Of a DNA stretch of 5,624 bases, positions 1 through 5,416 are shown one piece after another. Every line of letters begins with the position of its first letter. The stretch's first letter is position 1. This DNA is from Alphaproteobacteria bacterium HGW-Alphaproteobacteria-13 (GTDB lineage Bacteria > Pseudomonadota > Alphaproteobacteria > Sphingomonadales > Sphingomonadaceae). The position numbers and the translations under genes are program-made. Location of the stretch: the NCBI GenBank assembly GCA_002842935.1, contig PHEM01000219.1, positions 1 to 5,624 of the forward strand, read 5' to 3'. Under the pieces are notes generated by a model that saw only the letters and a program-made list of their open reading frames with translations, had not been told where the DNA came from and searched no databases.

Positions 1-718
1 GGTCGCCACGGAAAGTGCAGCCGGGCGGCAGGATCGACCCGAACATATAGAGCGCGCGCCGCCCCATCGCCGCGCCGGCAAGGACATTTTCGGACGTCGC
101 CTCTTCGGAAAAGCCGTGGGGGGCGATGATGCGGATCTTTTCGGCGCGCACCCGTTCGGGCGTGACGATGCCGCCGACGCCGCCGAAATGGTCACTGTGG
201 CTGTGCGTGAAGATGACGGCGCGGATCGGCCGCTTTCCCGCCTTCGACTCGACGGTGTCGGCGAACAGCTTCCACCCCGCCGCCGCCGCCTCTTCGCTCA
301 GCAGCGGGTCGACGACGATCCAGCCGCTCTTGCCGCGGATGATCGTCATCACGGAGATGTCATAGCCGCGCACCTGCCAGATGCTGCCCGGCACGACTTC
401 GAACAGGCCGTGGACGGCGTTCAGCCGCGCCTGACGCCACAGCGACGGATTGACCGTGTCGGGCGCCTCGGCCGCGTCGAGGAAAGCGTAAGGGCGGCGA
501 TCCCACACCGTCCCGCCGTCCTTGCCCAGGATCACGCCGCCGGGAATTTCCGCGATCTTGCCGCGCGTCGCATTGGCCATGTCGCCTGCGTCGCCCTGCG
601 GCAGGCGCTTCGCCACATCGGCGTGCGCGGCGCGTGTCGCCTCGCTCGCCGCGTCCTGAGCGGAGACTGTGAAAGGCAGGCCGGCGGCAAGCAGCATCAT
701 GATCGATCGGCGCATCAT
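1..718 (-). CDS. Alkyl/aryl-sulfatase, SdsA1/YjcS type, metallo-beta-lactamase fold (3' end cut by window edge)
   Basis: My reverse-strand translation gives 239 open residues before the left edge cuts the gene. Residues 1-20 look like a Sec signal peptide: MMRRS, then a hydrophobic stretch, with likely cleavage at VSA|Q, so the enzyme should act in the periplasm. Residues 90-138 carry the block typical of this family (NPSLWRQARLN, HGLFEVVPG, WQVRGYD, GWIVVDPL). Residues 171-180 are THSHSDHFGG, the zinc-binding HxHxDH motif (H172, H174, D176, H177). Known family members (P. aeruginosa SdsA1, E. coli YjcS) release sulfate from alkyl sulfates such as SDS and are about 650 residues long, so roughly 60% is missing, including the remaining zinc ligands, the dimerisation domain and the SCP2-like domain. 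The first ATG is at 718 and a second at 715. A purine-rich AGGGGAG (723-729) lies 4 bases from the first and 7 from the second, so either may be used. The gene is divergent from the flavodoxin gene. Family assignment is firm; the substrate is inferred. Confidence 0.9.
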   Translation of the reverse strand, partial: MMRRSIMMLLAAGLPFTVSAQDAASEATRAAHADVAKRLPQGDAGDMANATRGKIAEIPGGVILGKDGGTVWDRRPYAFLDAAEAPDTVNPSLWRQARLNAVHGLFEVVPGSIWQVRGYDISVMTIIRGKSGWIVVDPLLSEEAAAAGWKLFADTVESKAGKRPIRAVIFTHSHSDHFGGVGGIVTPERVRAEKIRIIAPHGFSEEATSENVLAGAAMGRRALYMFGSILPPGCTFRGD

Positions 719-739
719 CTCTCTCCCCTGTTATGGGGG

Positions 740-773
740 CAGCTTGCGCCGCACGGCACGGCTTGGCAAGCTG
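740..773. promoter_or_regulatory. Inverted repeat between divergent genes (candidate operator or leader hairpin)
   Basis: CAGCTTGC at 740-747 is matched exactly by GCAAGCTG at 766-773, with an 18-base spacer that itself contains GCCG-CA-CGGC (748-757). The repeat lies in the 60-base gap between the divergent sulfatase (start 718) and flavodoxin (start 779) genes. It could be a dimeric repressor operator. Alternatively it could fold in the flavodoxin transcript, where its right arm runs into the GAGG (773-776) just before the ATG. The symmetry is directly visible; the function is inference. Confidence 0.4.
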
Positions 774-778
774 AGGCG

Positions 779-1270
779 ATGGACGACGCCTCGCCCCCGC
801 TGCTGATCATCTGGCACAGCCGTACCGGCGGCAGCCGCGCGCTCGCGCAGGCGGCGGCGGCGGGCGGCGGGGCGGCGGCCCGGCTGGCGCGCGCGCAGGA
901 TGTGACGCCGGACGATCTGCTGGCGGCGGGCGGCTATCTGTTCGTCGGTCCCGAAAATCTCGCCGCGCTGTCGGGCCTGATGAAGGAGATGTTCGACCGC
1001 TGCTATTACCCCTGTCTCGGCCGGATCGAGGGGCGGCCCTATGCGACGATCATCTGCGCGGGTTCGGACGGGGAGAATGCCCAGCGCCAGCTCGACCGCA
1101 TCGCCACCGGCTGGCGCCTGCGCCGCGTCGCCGATCCCGTGATCGTCAACACCGACGCCCAGACGCCGGAGGCGATCCTCGCGCCGAAGACGATTCCCCC
1201 CGACCGCCTGACCGAAGCCCGCGACCTGGGCGCGGCGCTGGCGGAGGGGCTGGCGGCGGGGATTTTCTGA
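779..1270 (+). CDS. Flavodoxin family protein (putative FMN-binding, NAD(P)H-dependent reductase-like)
   Basis: Encodes 163 residues, the usual size of a single flavodoxin fold. The N-terminal strand LLIIWHSRTGGSRALA (about residues 8-23) has the layout of the FMN phosphate-binding loop of flavodoxins (hydrophobic strand, S/T-x-T-G-x-S/T, then helix). The block YLFVGPENLAALSG followed by LMKEMFDR (about residues 53-74) resembles the second flavin-contacting loop of NADPH-dependent FMN reductase-like proteins. ICAGSDGE (about 91-98) would be the third. It has no signal peptide or membrane segment, so it is probably cytoplasmic. The open frame continues far upstream, but that part is antisense to the sulfatase, and ATG 779 is the first start that clears it. 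GAGG at 773-776 is unusually close (2 bases), so the ribosome site is poor. A specific substrate cannot be assigned. The next gene, cytochrome b561, has its own promoter signal, so co-transcription is not implied. Confidence 0.8.
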   Translation: MDDASPPLLIIWHSRTGGSRALAQAAAAGGGAAARLARAQDVTPDDLLAAGGYLFVGPENLAALSGLMKEMFDRCYYPCLGRIEGRPYATIICAGSDGENAQRQLDRIATGWRLRRVADPVIVNTDAQTPEAILAPKTIPPDRLTEARDLGAALAEGLAAGIF

Positions 1271-1328
1271 GGGAAGCGGCGTCCCGACGGGGATTGGAGC
1301 GGTTGCCGTGCGGCCAATTCTGCACTGT

Positions 1329-1342
1329 TTGATGCACATCAA
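1329..1342. promoter_or_regulatory. FNR/Anr/FixK-type binding site
   Basis: TTGATGCACATCAA matches the FNR-family consensus TTGAT-N4-ATCAA at all ten specified positions. It is centred at 1335.5, 53 bases before the b561 start codon. If it acts as a class II activator site (centre near -41.5), transcription would start around 1377 and the -10 element would fall on the A/T-rich TTTATT at 1365-1370. That leaves a short leader beginning at the GGAGGG ribosome site. The site match is directly visible. The regulator family is established knowledge, while the promoter geometry and the sign of regulation are inferred. Confidence 0.75.
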
Positions 1343-1377
1343 TGCGGCCGGAATAGATTGAGGATTTATTGGCGGTC

Positions 1378-1383
1378 GGAGGG
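1378..1383 (+). promoter_or_regulatory. Ribosome binding site of the b561 gene
   Basis: GGAGGG lies 5 bases before ATG 1389. It is the clearest Shine-Dalgarno on the plus strand of the window and fixes the start at the first of two adjacent ATG codons. Confidence 0.7.
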
Positions 1384-1388
1384 CCGAC

Positions 1389-1946
1389 ATGATGACCAGG
1401 AAAAATTCCGATACTTATAGTCTGCCGTCGATCATCCTCCACTGGCTTATGGCTCTGGTCGTTGTCGCAGTCTATGCCGCCATCGAACTGCGGGAGTTCT
1501 GGCCAAAAGGCAGCGAACCCCGCGCGGCGCTCAAACACTGGCATTTTATGCTGGGATTATCCGTATTCGGACTTGTCTGGCTTCGGATTCTGGCGCGTCT
1601 CATATGGTCGGCGCCTGCCCGTTTGAAAGAGCCACGCTGGCGGAATCTGACCGCAAAAACAACCCACTTCGCTCTTTATGTGCTGATGATCGGAATGCCG
1701 ATTGCCGGCTGGATCATCCTGAGCGCCGAAGGCAGATCCATCCCGTTCTTCGGTTTGGAGTTGCCACCGCTGACGGCTCCCAACGACGCGCTGGCAGAAG
1801 AGATCGAAGACCTCCATGGGCTGGGCGGCACAATTGGATATTGGCTGATCGGTCTCCACGCGGCCGCGTCGCTGTTCCACCACTATATCCTGAAAGATAG
1901 GATTCTCTTTCGGATGCGCCACGCCTCTTCCCCTCATCCGGCGTGA
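1389..1946 (+). CDS. cybB: Cytochrome b561 (CybB-like di-heme membrane protein)
   Basis: The 185 residues match the E. coli CybB pattern closely from memory: ILHW near the N-terminus, YAAIELREFWPK, the KHWH-FMLG segment, then near the C-terminus YWLIGLHAAASLFHHY and a KDxxLxRM tail. Four hydrophobic segments are visible at about residues 12-33, 50-72, 92-112 and 145-168, as expected for a four-helix inner-membrane protein. Candidate heme-ligand histidines are H18, H52, H143 (DLHG) and H157 (GLHAAA), with H164/H165 also near helix 4. E. coli CybB passes electrons from superoxide to ubiquinone; other prokaryotic b561 proteins serve as electron carriers for partner enzymes. The exact role here is inferred. 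Base composition is about 50% GC in the lines I counted, against up to 88% in parts of glpX, so the gene stands out and may have been acquired. An FNR-type site and a strong ribosome site precede it. It converges with glpX. Confidence 0.9.
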   Translation: MMTRKNSDTYSLPSIILHWLMALVVVAVYAAIELREFWPKGSEPRAALKHWHFMLGLSVFGLVWLRILARLIWSAPARLKEPRWRNLTAKTTHFALYVLMIGMPIAGWIILSAEGRSIPFFGLELPPLTAPNDALAEEIEDLHGLGGTIGYWLIGLHAAASLFHHYILKDRILFRMRHASSPHPA

Positions 1947-1986
1947 CGGAAGACGTTGCGATAATTGATCGAACCCGCCGCGTTTC

Positions 1987-2008
1987 CCGTCCGTCGCCGG
2001 GCGGACGG
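1987..2008. terminator. Stem-loop between convergent b561 and glpX genes
   Basis: CCGTCCG (1987-1993) pairs perfectly with CGGACGG (2002-2008) around an 8-base loop. It sits in the 69-base gap between the stop codons of the two convergent genes (1946 and 2018). No T-run follows on either strand, so it is not a canonical intrinsic terminator. Its position still suggests bidirectional 3'-end formation or protection of mRNA ends. Confidence 0.45.
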
Positions 2009-2015
2009 TTGCGCA

Positions 2016-2990
2016 TCACCCCACGCGATGCTCGCCTTTCACCCAGCGCACCGTGCCCGACGAGGCGCGCATGACGACGCTTTCGGTGGTCAATATACCG
2101 CCGCGCCGGCGCTTGACGCCGCGCAGCAGCGATCCGTCCGTGACGCCCGTGGCGGCGAAGATCACGTCGCCCTTGGCAAGGTCCGACAGATCATAGACGC
2201 GGTCGAGATCCTCGATCCCCCATTTCTTCGCGCGCAGCCGCTCGTCGTCGTTGCGGAAGATCAGGCGGCCCTTGAACTGGCCGCCGACGCAGCGCAGCGC
2301 CGCCGCCGCCAGCACGCCCTCCGGCGCGCCGCCGGAACCCATATAGATGTCGACGTTGGTGTCGGGGTTGGTCGTCGCGATCACCCCCGCGACGTCGCCG
2401 TCGGGAATCAGCGCGACGCCGCAGCCGATCGCGCGCAGCTCCGCGATCATCGCTTCGTGGCGCGGGCGGTCGAGGACACAGACGATGATGTCGGCGGGCG
2501 ACACGCCCTTCTCGCGAGCCACCGCCTCGACATTCTGACGCACGCTGTTGCCGAAATGGACGATGTCGGGCGAATAGCCGGGACCGACCGCCAGCTTGTC
2601 CATATAGACGTCGGGCGCGTTGAGCAGACAGCCTTCCTCCGCGATCGCCAGCACCGCGAGCGCGTTGGGACCGGCCTTCGCCGTGATCGTCGTGCCTTCC
2701 AGCGGATCGACGGCGATGTCGATCTTTGGACCCTTGCCCGGCGCGTCGCCGACCTTTTCGCCGATATAGAGCATCGGCGCCTCGTCGCGCTCGCCTTCGC
2801 CGATGACGATGGTGCCGTCCATGTACAGGGTGTTGAACGCGTCGCGCATCGCCTCGACCGCCGCCGCGTCGGCTGCCTTTTCGTCGCCGCGCCCGATCAG
2901 CTTCGCGGCGGCGATCGCCGCGGCTTCGGTCACGCGCACCATTTCGAGCACGAGCACCCGGTCGAGGTTGCTGCCGCTGCTGTTCGTCAT
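2016..2990 (-). CDS. glpX: Class II fructose-1,6-bisphosphatase
   Basis: Hydrolyses fructose 1,6-bisphosphate to fructose 6-phosphate and phosphate, the committed step of gluconeogenesis, in the cytoplasm. The 324-residue protein carries the GlpX signatures: GRGDEKAAD (33-41), DGTIVIGEGERDEAPMLYIG (58-77), VDPLEGTT (94-101), NAPDVYMDKLAVGPG (124-138), IPDGDVAG (195-202) and GGAPEGV (220-226). Aligned by eye with E. coli GlpX, the metal ligands D33, E57, D85, E88 and E213 correspond to D41, E65, D95, E98 and E224, all present. It is slightly shorter than the E. coli enzyme at the C-terminus and ends in GEHRVG. GGAGAG (2999-3004) lies 8 bases before the ATG at 2990 and AGGA lies 2 bases before it, supporting this start. 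It follows hom after 94 bases on the same strand and is probably co-transcribed. The usual alphaproteobacterial follower recJ is absent here. Confidence 0.95.
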   Translation of the reverse strand: MTNSSGSNLDRVLVLEMVRVTEAAAIAAAKLIGRGDEKAADAAAVEAMRDAFNTLYMDGTIVIGEGERDEAPMLYIGEKVGDAPGKGPKIDIAVDPLEGTTITAKAGPNALAVLAIAEEGCLLNAPDVYMDKLAVGPGYSPDIVHFGNSVRQNVEAVAREKGVSPADIIVCVLDRPRHEAMIAELRAIGCGVALIPDGDVAGVIATTNPDTNVDIYMGSGGAPEGVLAAAALRCVGGQFKGRLIFRNDDERLRAKKWGIEDLDRVYDLSDLAKGDVIFAATGVTDGSLLRGVKRRRGGILTTESVVMRASSGTVRWVKGEHRVG

Positions 2991-3084
2991 CGTCCTGACT
3001 CTCCGTCTTTAGCTTGTTTCGCCTTTGGCTATGCGGGCGCCATATGGCGGCTTGCGGCGCTTGTCGAGAAGGCTTCGCCGCGCT

Positions 3085-4416
3085 TCACAGCGTCAGTATC
3101 GGCATGTGCATCGGCGTGCCGACGACATGGTTCGACGCCGCCAGCGCCGTCAGCGCGGCGTGGATGGCGCTGGCCGGGCCTTCGTGCGTGACGAGCGCGA
3201 TGACGACGTCGCCGTCTGCGCCGTCGCCGCGCTGGATGAAGCTTTCGATCGACACGCCCGCGTCGCGCATCGCCGCCGCGATCTCGGCAAGGACGCCGAT
3301 GCGGTCCTCGACGATCAGGCGGACATAATGTTTGCCGACGCGCGCGCCCGCGTCGGCGGCGGGGGCGGCGTCGAGCGACTCGACGGGCATGGCGAAGGCG
3401 GGACCATATTCGTCGCGCGCGATGTCGATGATGTCGGCGACGATCGCCGATGCCGTCGGTCCCGCGCCCGCGCCCGCGCCCTCGAAGAACAGGCGGCCGA
3501 CGAAATTGCCCTCCGCCACCACGGCGTTCAATGCGCCGGGGACATAGGCGAGCGGATGGTCGGCGGGGACGAGGCACGGCTGGACATGCTGATAGAGACC
3601 GCCGCCCTTTTCGTCCTCGTCGCGTTCGGCCATGCCGATCAGGCGCACGCGGTGGCCCAGCGCCTCGGCCTCGCGGATGTCGGCGGCGATCAGGTCGCGA
3701 ATGCCGGTCGCGGTCACCGCGCCGATGTCGAGCTTCGTCCCGAAACACAGCGCGGCGAGGATCGACAGCTTGTGCGCGGCGTCGATGCCGTCGACGTCGA
3801 AGGTCGGGTCGGCCTCCGCATAACCCTCCGCCTGCGCGGCCGCGAGGGCGTCGGCGAAGCTCGCGCCGTCGCGCTCCATGCGCGTCAGGATATAGTTGCA
3901 GGTGCCGTTGAGGATGCCATAGACGCGCGCGATGCGGTTCGCCGACGCGCCTTCGCGGATCGCCTTGATGACGGGGATGCCGCCCGCGACGGCGGCTTCA
4001 TATTTCAGCGGCGTGTCCCTTGCCTCGGCCAGCCGGGCGAGGTCGAGACCGTGATGCGCGATCATCGCCTTGTTCGCGGTGACGAGCGCCTTGCCCGCGC
4101 CGAGCGCGCGGCGCGCCAGCGTCAGCGCCGGGCCGTCGGCGCCGCCGATCATCTCGACCACCACATCGACGTCGTCCGCATCGACGAGCGCATCCATATC
4201 GTCTTCCCAGCGATAGGCCGACAGGTCGGCGCCGCGATCCTTGTGCCGGTCGCGCGCGGACACGGCGACGATCCGGATGGGGCGGCCCGCGCGGCGCGCG
4301 ATCAGCTCGCCGTTGGTTTCCAGCAGGCGGACGACACCGCCGCCGACGACGCCGATGCCGGCCAGCGCGACGCGCAGCGGCGGACGGGAAACGGCGGGGG
4401 CGGGGGAAGACGACAT
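3085..4416 (-). CDS. hom: Homoserine dehydrogenase with C-terminal ACT domain
   Basis: Reduces L-aspartate 4-semialdehyde to L-homoserine with NAD(P)H, the branch-point step towards threonine and methionine, in the cytoplasm. The 443 residues are the usual length of the monofunctional form. Domains in order: a Rossmann nucleotide-binding domain with AGIGVVGGGV (19-28) and TANKAMIA (113-120); the catalytic domain with AAVAGGIPVIKAIREG (141-156), YGILNGTCNYIL (166-177) and AEGYAEADPTFDVDGID (196-212); and an ACT domain from about residue 362, typical of threonine feedback control. E201, D207, D212 and K216 correspond to yeast E208, D214, D219 and K223, so the active site is complete. The frame stays open upstream to 4743, but those codons overlap the preceding gene. 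A GGAG (4424-4427) 7 bases before ATG 4416 decides the start. There is no aspartokinase fusion. A long hairpin precedes the ribosome site. Confidence 0.96.
   Translation of the reverse strand: MSSSPAPAVSRPPLRVALAGIGVVGGGVVRLLETNGELIARRAGRPIRIVAVSARDRHKDRGADLSAYRWEDDMDALVDADDVDVVVEMIGGADGPALTLARRALGAGKALVTANKAMIAHHGLDLARLAEARDTPLKYEAAVAGGIPVIKAIREGASANRIARVYGILNGTCNYILTRMERDGASFADALAAAQAEGYAEADPTFDVDGIDAAHKLSILAALCFGTKLDIGAVTATGIRDLIAADIREAEALGHRVRLIGMAERDEDEKGGGLYQHVQPCLVPADHPLAYVPGALNAVVAEGNFVGRLFFEGAGAGAGPTASAIVADIIDIARDEYGPAFAMPVESLDAAPAADAGARVGKHYVRLIVEDRIGVLAEIAAAMRDAGVSIESFIQRGDGADGDVVIALVTHEGPASAIHAALTALAASNHVVGTPMHMPILTL
3461..3481. repeat. CCCGCG hexanucleotide repeat inside hom
   Basis: The unit CCCGCG occurs three times in tandem, followed by CCC. 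On the coding strand it encodes an alternating Gly-Ala run inside FFEGAGAGAGPTAS. The Gly-rich turn before PTAS is a normal feature of homoserine dehydrogenases, so the reading frame tolerates it. Gain or loss of one unit would insert or remove Gly-Ala without shifting the frame. Confidence 0.7.
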
Positions 4417-4423
4417 GCGGGCA

Positions 4424-4427
4424 CTCC
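4424..4427 (-). promoter_or_regulatory. Ribosome binding site that fixes the hom start
   Basis: On the minus strand GGAG lies 7 bases before ATG 4416. An upstream in-frame ATG at 4437 would precede this site and has no comparable purine motif, so 4416 is preferred. Confidence 0.7.
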
Positions 4428-4438
4428 GTACAGGCATT

Positions 4439-4478
4439 GCAGGGACTGGTGCGCGGGCTGTCGCCCGCCAGTGCCTGC
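4439..4478 (-). promoter_or_regulatory. Imperfect long hairpin in the hom leader
   Basis: A 40-base imperfect palindrome lies between the stop of the upstream gene and hom. It has GCAGG/CCTGC (5 pairs), a single G-G mismatch, ACTG/CAGT (4 pairs), a 4-base bulge (4449-4452), then GCGGGC/GCCCGC (6 pairs) closing a 4-base loop TGTC. No T-run follows on the minus strand, so it is not a typical intrinsic terminator. It ends 11 bases before the hom GGAG. Part of its 5' arm (as transcribed) can also pair with the bases just downstream (TGCCTG at 4472-4477 against CAGGCA at 4431-4436), so alternative folds are possible. The pairing is visible; regulation is inferred. Confidence 0.5.
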
Positions 4479-4531
4479 GCCCCCTATCGGCTTTTGGCGC
4501 AGAGGCAAGGGTGGATGGCGATTTCGGGCGC

Positions 4532-5416
4532 TCAGACCCCCGGCGGCGGCGTGCGCGTGCGCGTGCATTCGCCGAGCGCCCCCAGCACGGCGCGATAGTC
4601 CGCCGCCGCCTTTTGCCGGTCCGCCGTCGCCGTGCCGCCCAGCCTGTCCAGCGGCAGCACGCGCGGCAGGCCGCAGGCGAGCCGGTACCAGGCCAGCGTG
4701 TCGCGCGGCGGGACGGCGGCCGAGCCGTCGACGATCTCGCCAAAGGCCGCCGACCAGCGGCGCGATCCGTCGGCGGCGGTCATTATGGTCAGCGACACGG
4801 GATCGCCCGTCCGCGTGTCGAGGAACAATTGCGTCTCCCCCTCGCCCGGCAGGGTGCCGGGGACGTGGAAGCCGCTGGCGATGCCCGTGATCGCGGGCGG
4901 CGCGCCGGGCTTCACCACTTCGGTCAGGATCGTGCGGAGCCGGGCTTCGGTCGCCGGGTCCCAGTCGAGCTGCGCGTCCGGTGCGACCAGCCGGACGGTC
5001 GAGGTGCTGCTGGTCCCGGCGGCCGGTCCCGCGACAGGACGGGCAAAGAGCAGGACGGGCTGTTTGCGCTTCAATTTGGGCGCCTTGCCGTTGGCGGCGA
5101 GCGGCAGGTCGACCAGATAGTTGATCCGTGCCGCCAGCGGTCCCGAACCGCGAATCAGGCCGACCACGTCCGCTTCCACATAGAGTCGCGCGCGGCCCGC
5201 CCCGAGTCCCGGCGCCTGTTCGGCCTTCAGCGCCGTCGCCTTGTAGATCCGGGCATGGACGGTCATCGGCGCCGTCGTCGCCAGATCGGCGAGGTCGGCA
5301 TAGCTATAGGGGCTGGCGGGGACCGCCGGAGTCGCGGGCTGCATCGCAAAAACACTGATATTTCCGATGCTTGTCATGACCGCGACGGCGATGGCGGCTG
5401 GCAGAAGCGCACGCAT
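4532..5416 (-). CDS. Exported protein of unknown function
   Basis: I do not recognise this 294-residue protein. Residues 1-24 form a good Sec signal peptide (MRAL, a hydrophobic core LLPAAIAVAVM, probable cleavage at VFA|M), so the mature part should be periplasmic or extracellular. The mature chain begins with a Pro/Ala-rich linker. It then has SYADLADLATTAPMTVHARI, alternating hydrophobic segments that look like beta strands (ARLYVEADVVGLI, ARINYLVDLP, QPVLLFARPV), SGFHVPGTLPGEGETQLFLDT, and a C-terminal part with two cysteines (C248, C284) that could form a disulfide. It ends in TRTRTPPPGV. It has no membrane segment after the signal and no catalytic motif that I can name. The frame is open to an ATG at 5458, but AGAGGA lies 6 bases before ATG 5416 and that start gives the signal peptide. 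It lies 115 bases upstream of hom on the same strand, so read-through into hom is possible. Confidence 0.8.
   Translation of the reverse strand: MRALLPAAIAVAVMTSIGNISVFAMQPATPAVPASPYSYADLADLATTAPMTVHARIYKATALKAEQAPGLGAGRARLYVEADVVGLIRGSGPLAARINYLVDLPLAANGKAPKLKRKQPVLLFARPVAGPAAGTSSTSTVRLVAPDAQLDWDPATEARLRTILTEVVKPGAPPAITGIASGFHVPGTLPGEGETQLFLDTRTGDPVSLTIMTAADGSRRWSAAFGEIVDGSAAVPPRDTLAWYRLACGLPRVLPLDRLGGTATADRQKAAADYRAVLGALGECTRTRTPPPGV
4551..4568. repeat. Short GTGCGC tandem repeat at the 3' end of the exported-protein gene
   Basis: GTGCGC occurs twice and is followed by the degenerate copy GTGCAT. On the coding strand it falls within CTRTRTPPP near the C-terminus. It is a minor GC-rich repeat of doubtful significance. 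Confidence 0.5.

Noticed and set aside
116..778. N-terminal extension of the flavodoxin frame by 221 codons
   Set aside because: This stretch is antisense to the sulfatase, which has clear family motifs. The flavodoxin homology begins right after ATG 779.
1271..1328. Possible terminator of the flavodoxin gene
   Set aside because: Only 4-base stems (such as TCCC/GGGA at 1282-1293) were found and no T-run, so no terminator can be supported.
731..1390. A 219-residue minus-strand open frame opposite the flavodoxin gene
   Set aside because: It is Arg/Ala/Pro-rich with no recognisable motif and overlaps a flavodoxin-like gene on the other strand.
3039..3081. Palindrome GCCATATGGC (3039-3048) and GCGGCG/CGCCGC arms (3054-3081) between hom and glpX
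   Set aside because: The stems are short, interrupted and not followed by a T-run. In DNA this GC-rich they are not distinguishable from chance.
1965..3191. A 408-residue plus-strand open frame opposite glpX
   Set aside because: It lies antisense to a complete glpX with all metal ligands. Its His/Arg/Asp/Val-rich composition is the usual reflection of GC-biased third positions.
4417..4743. Longer hom reading frame starting upstream of 4416
   Set aside because: It would overlap the exported-protein gene and skip the well-spaced GGAG. Homology starts within a few residues of ATG 4416.
3025..4890. A 621-residue plus-strand open frame covering hom and the end of the exported-protein gene
   Set aside because: It is antisense to well-identified coding sequence, is dominated by Arg/Ala/Asp composition typical of GC-rich shadow frames, and has no recognisable motif or ribosome site.
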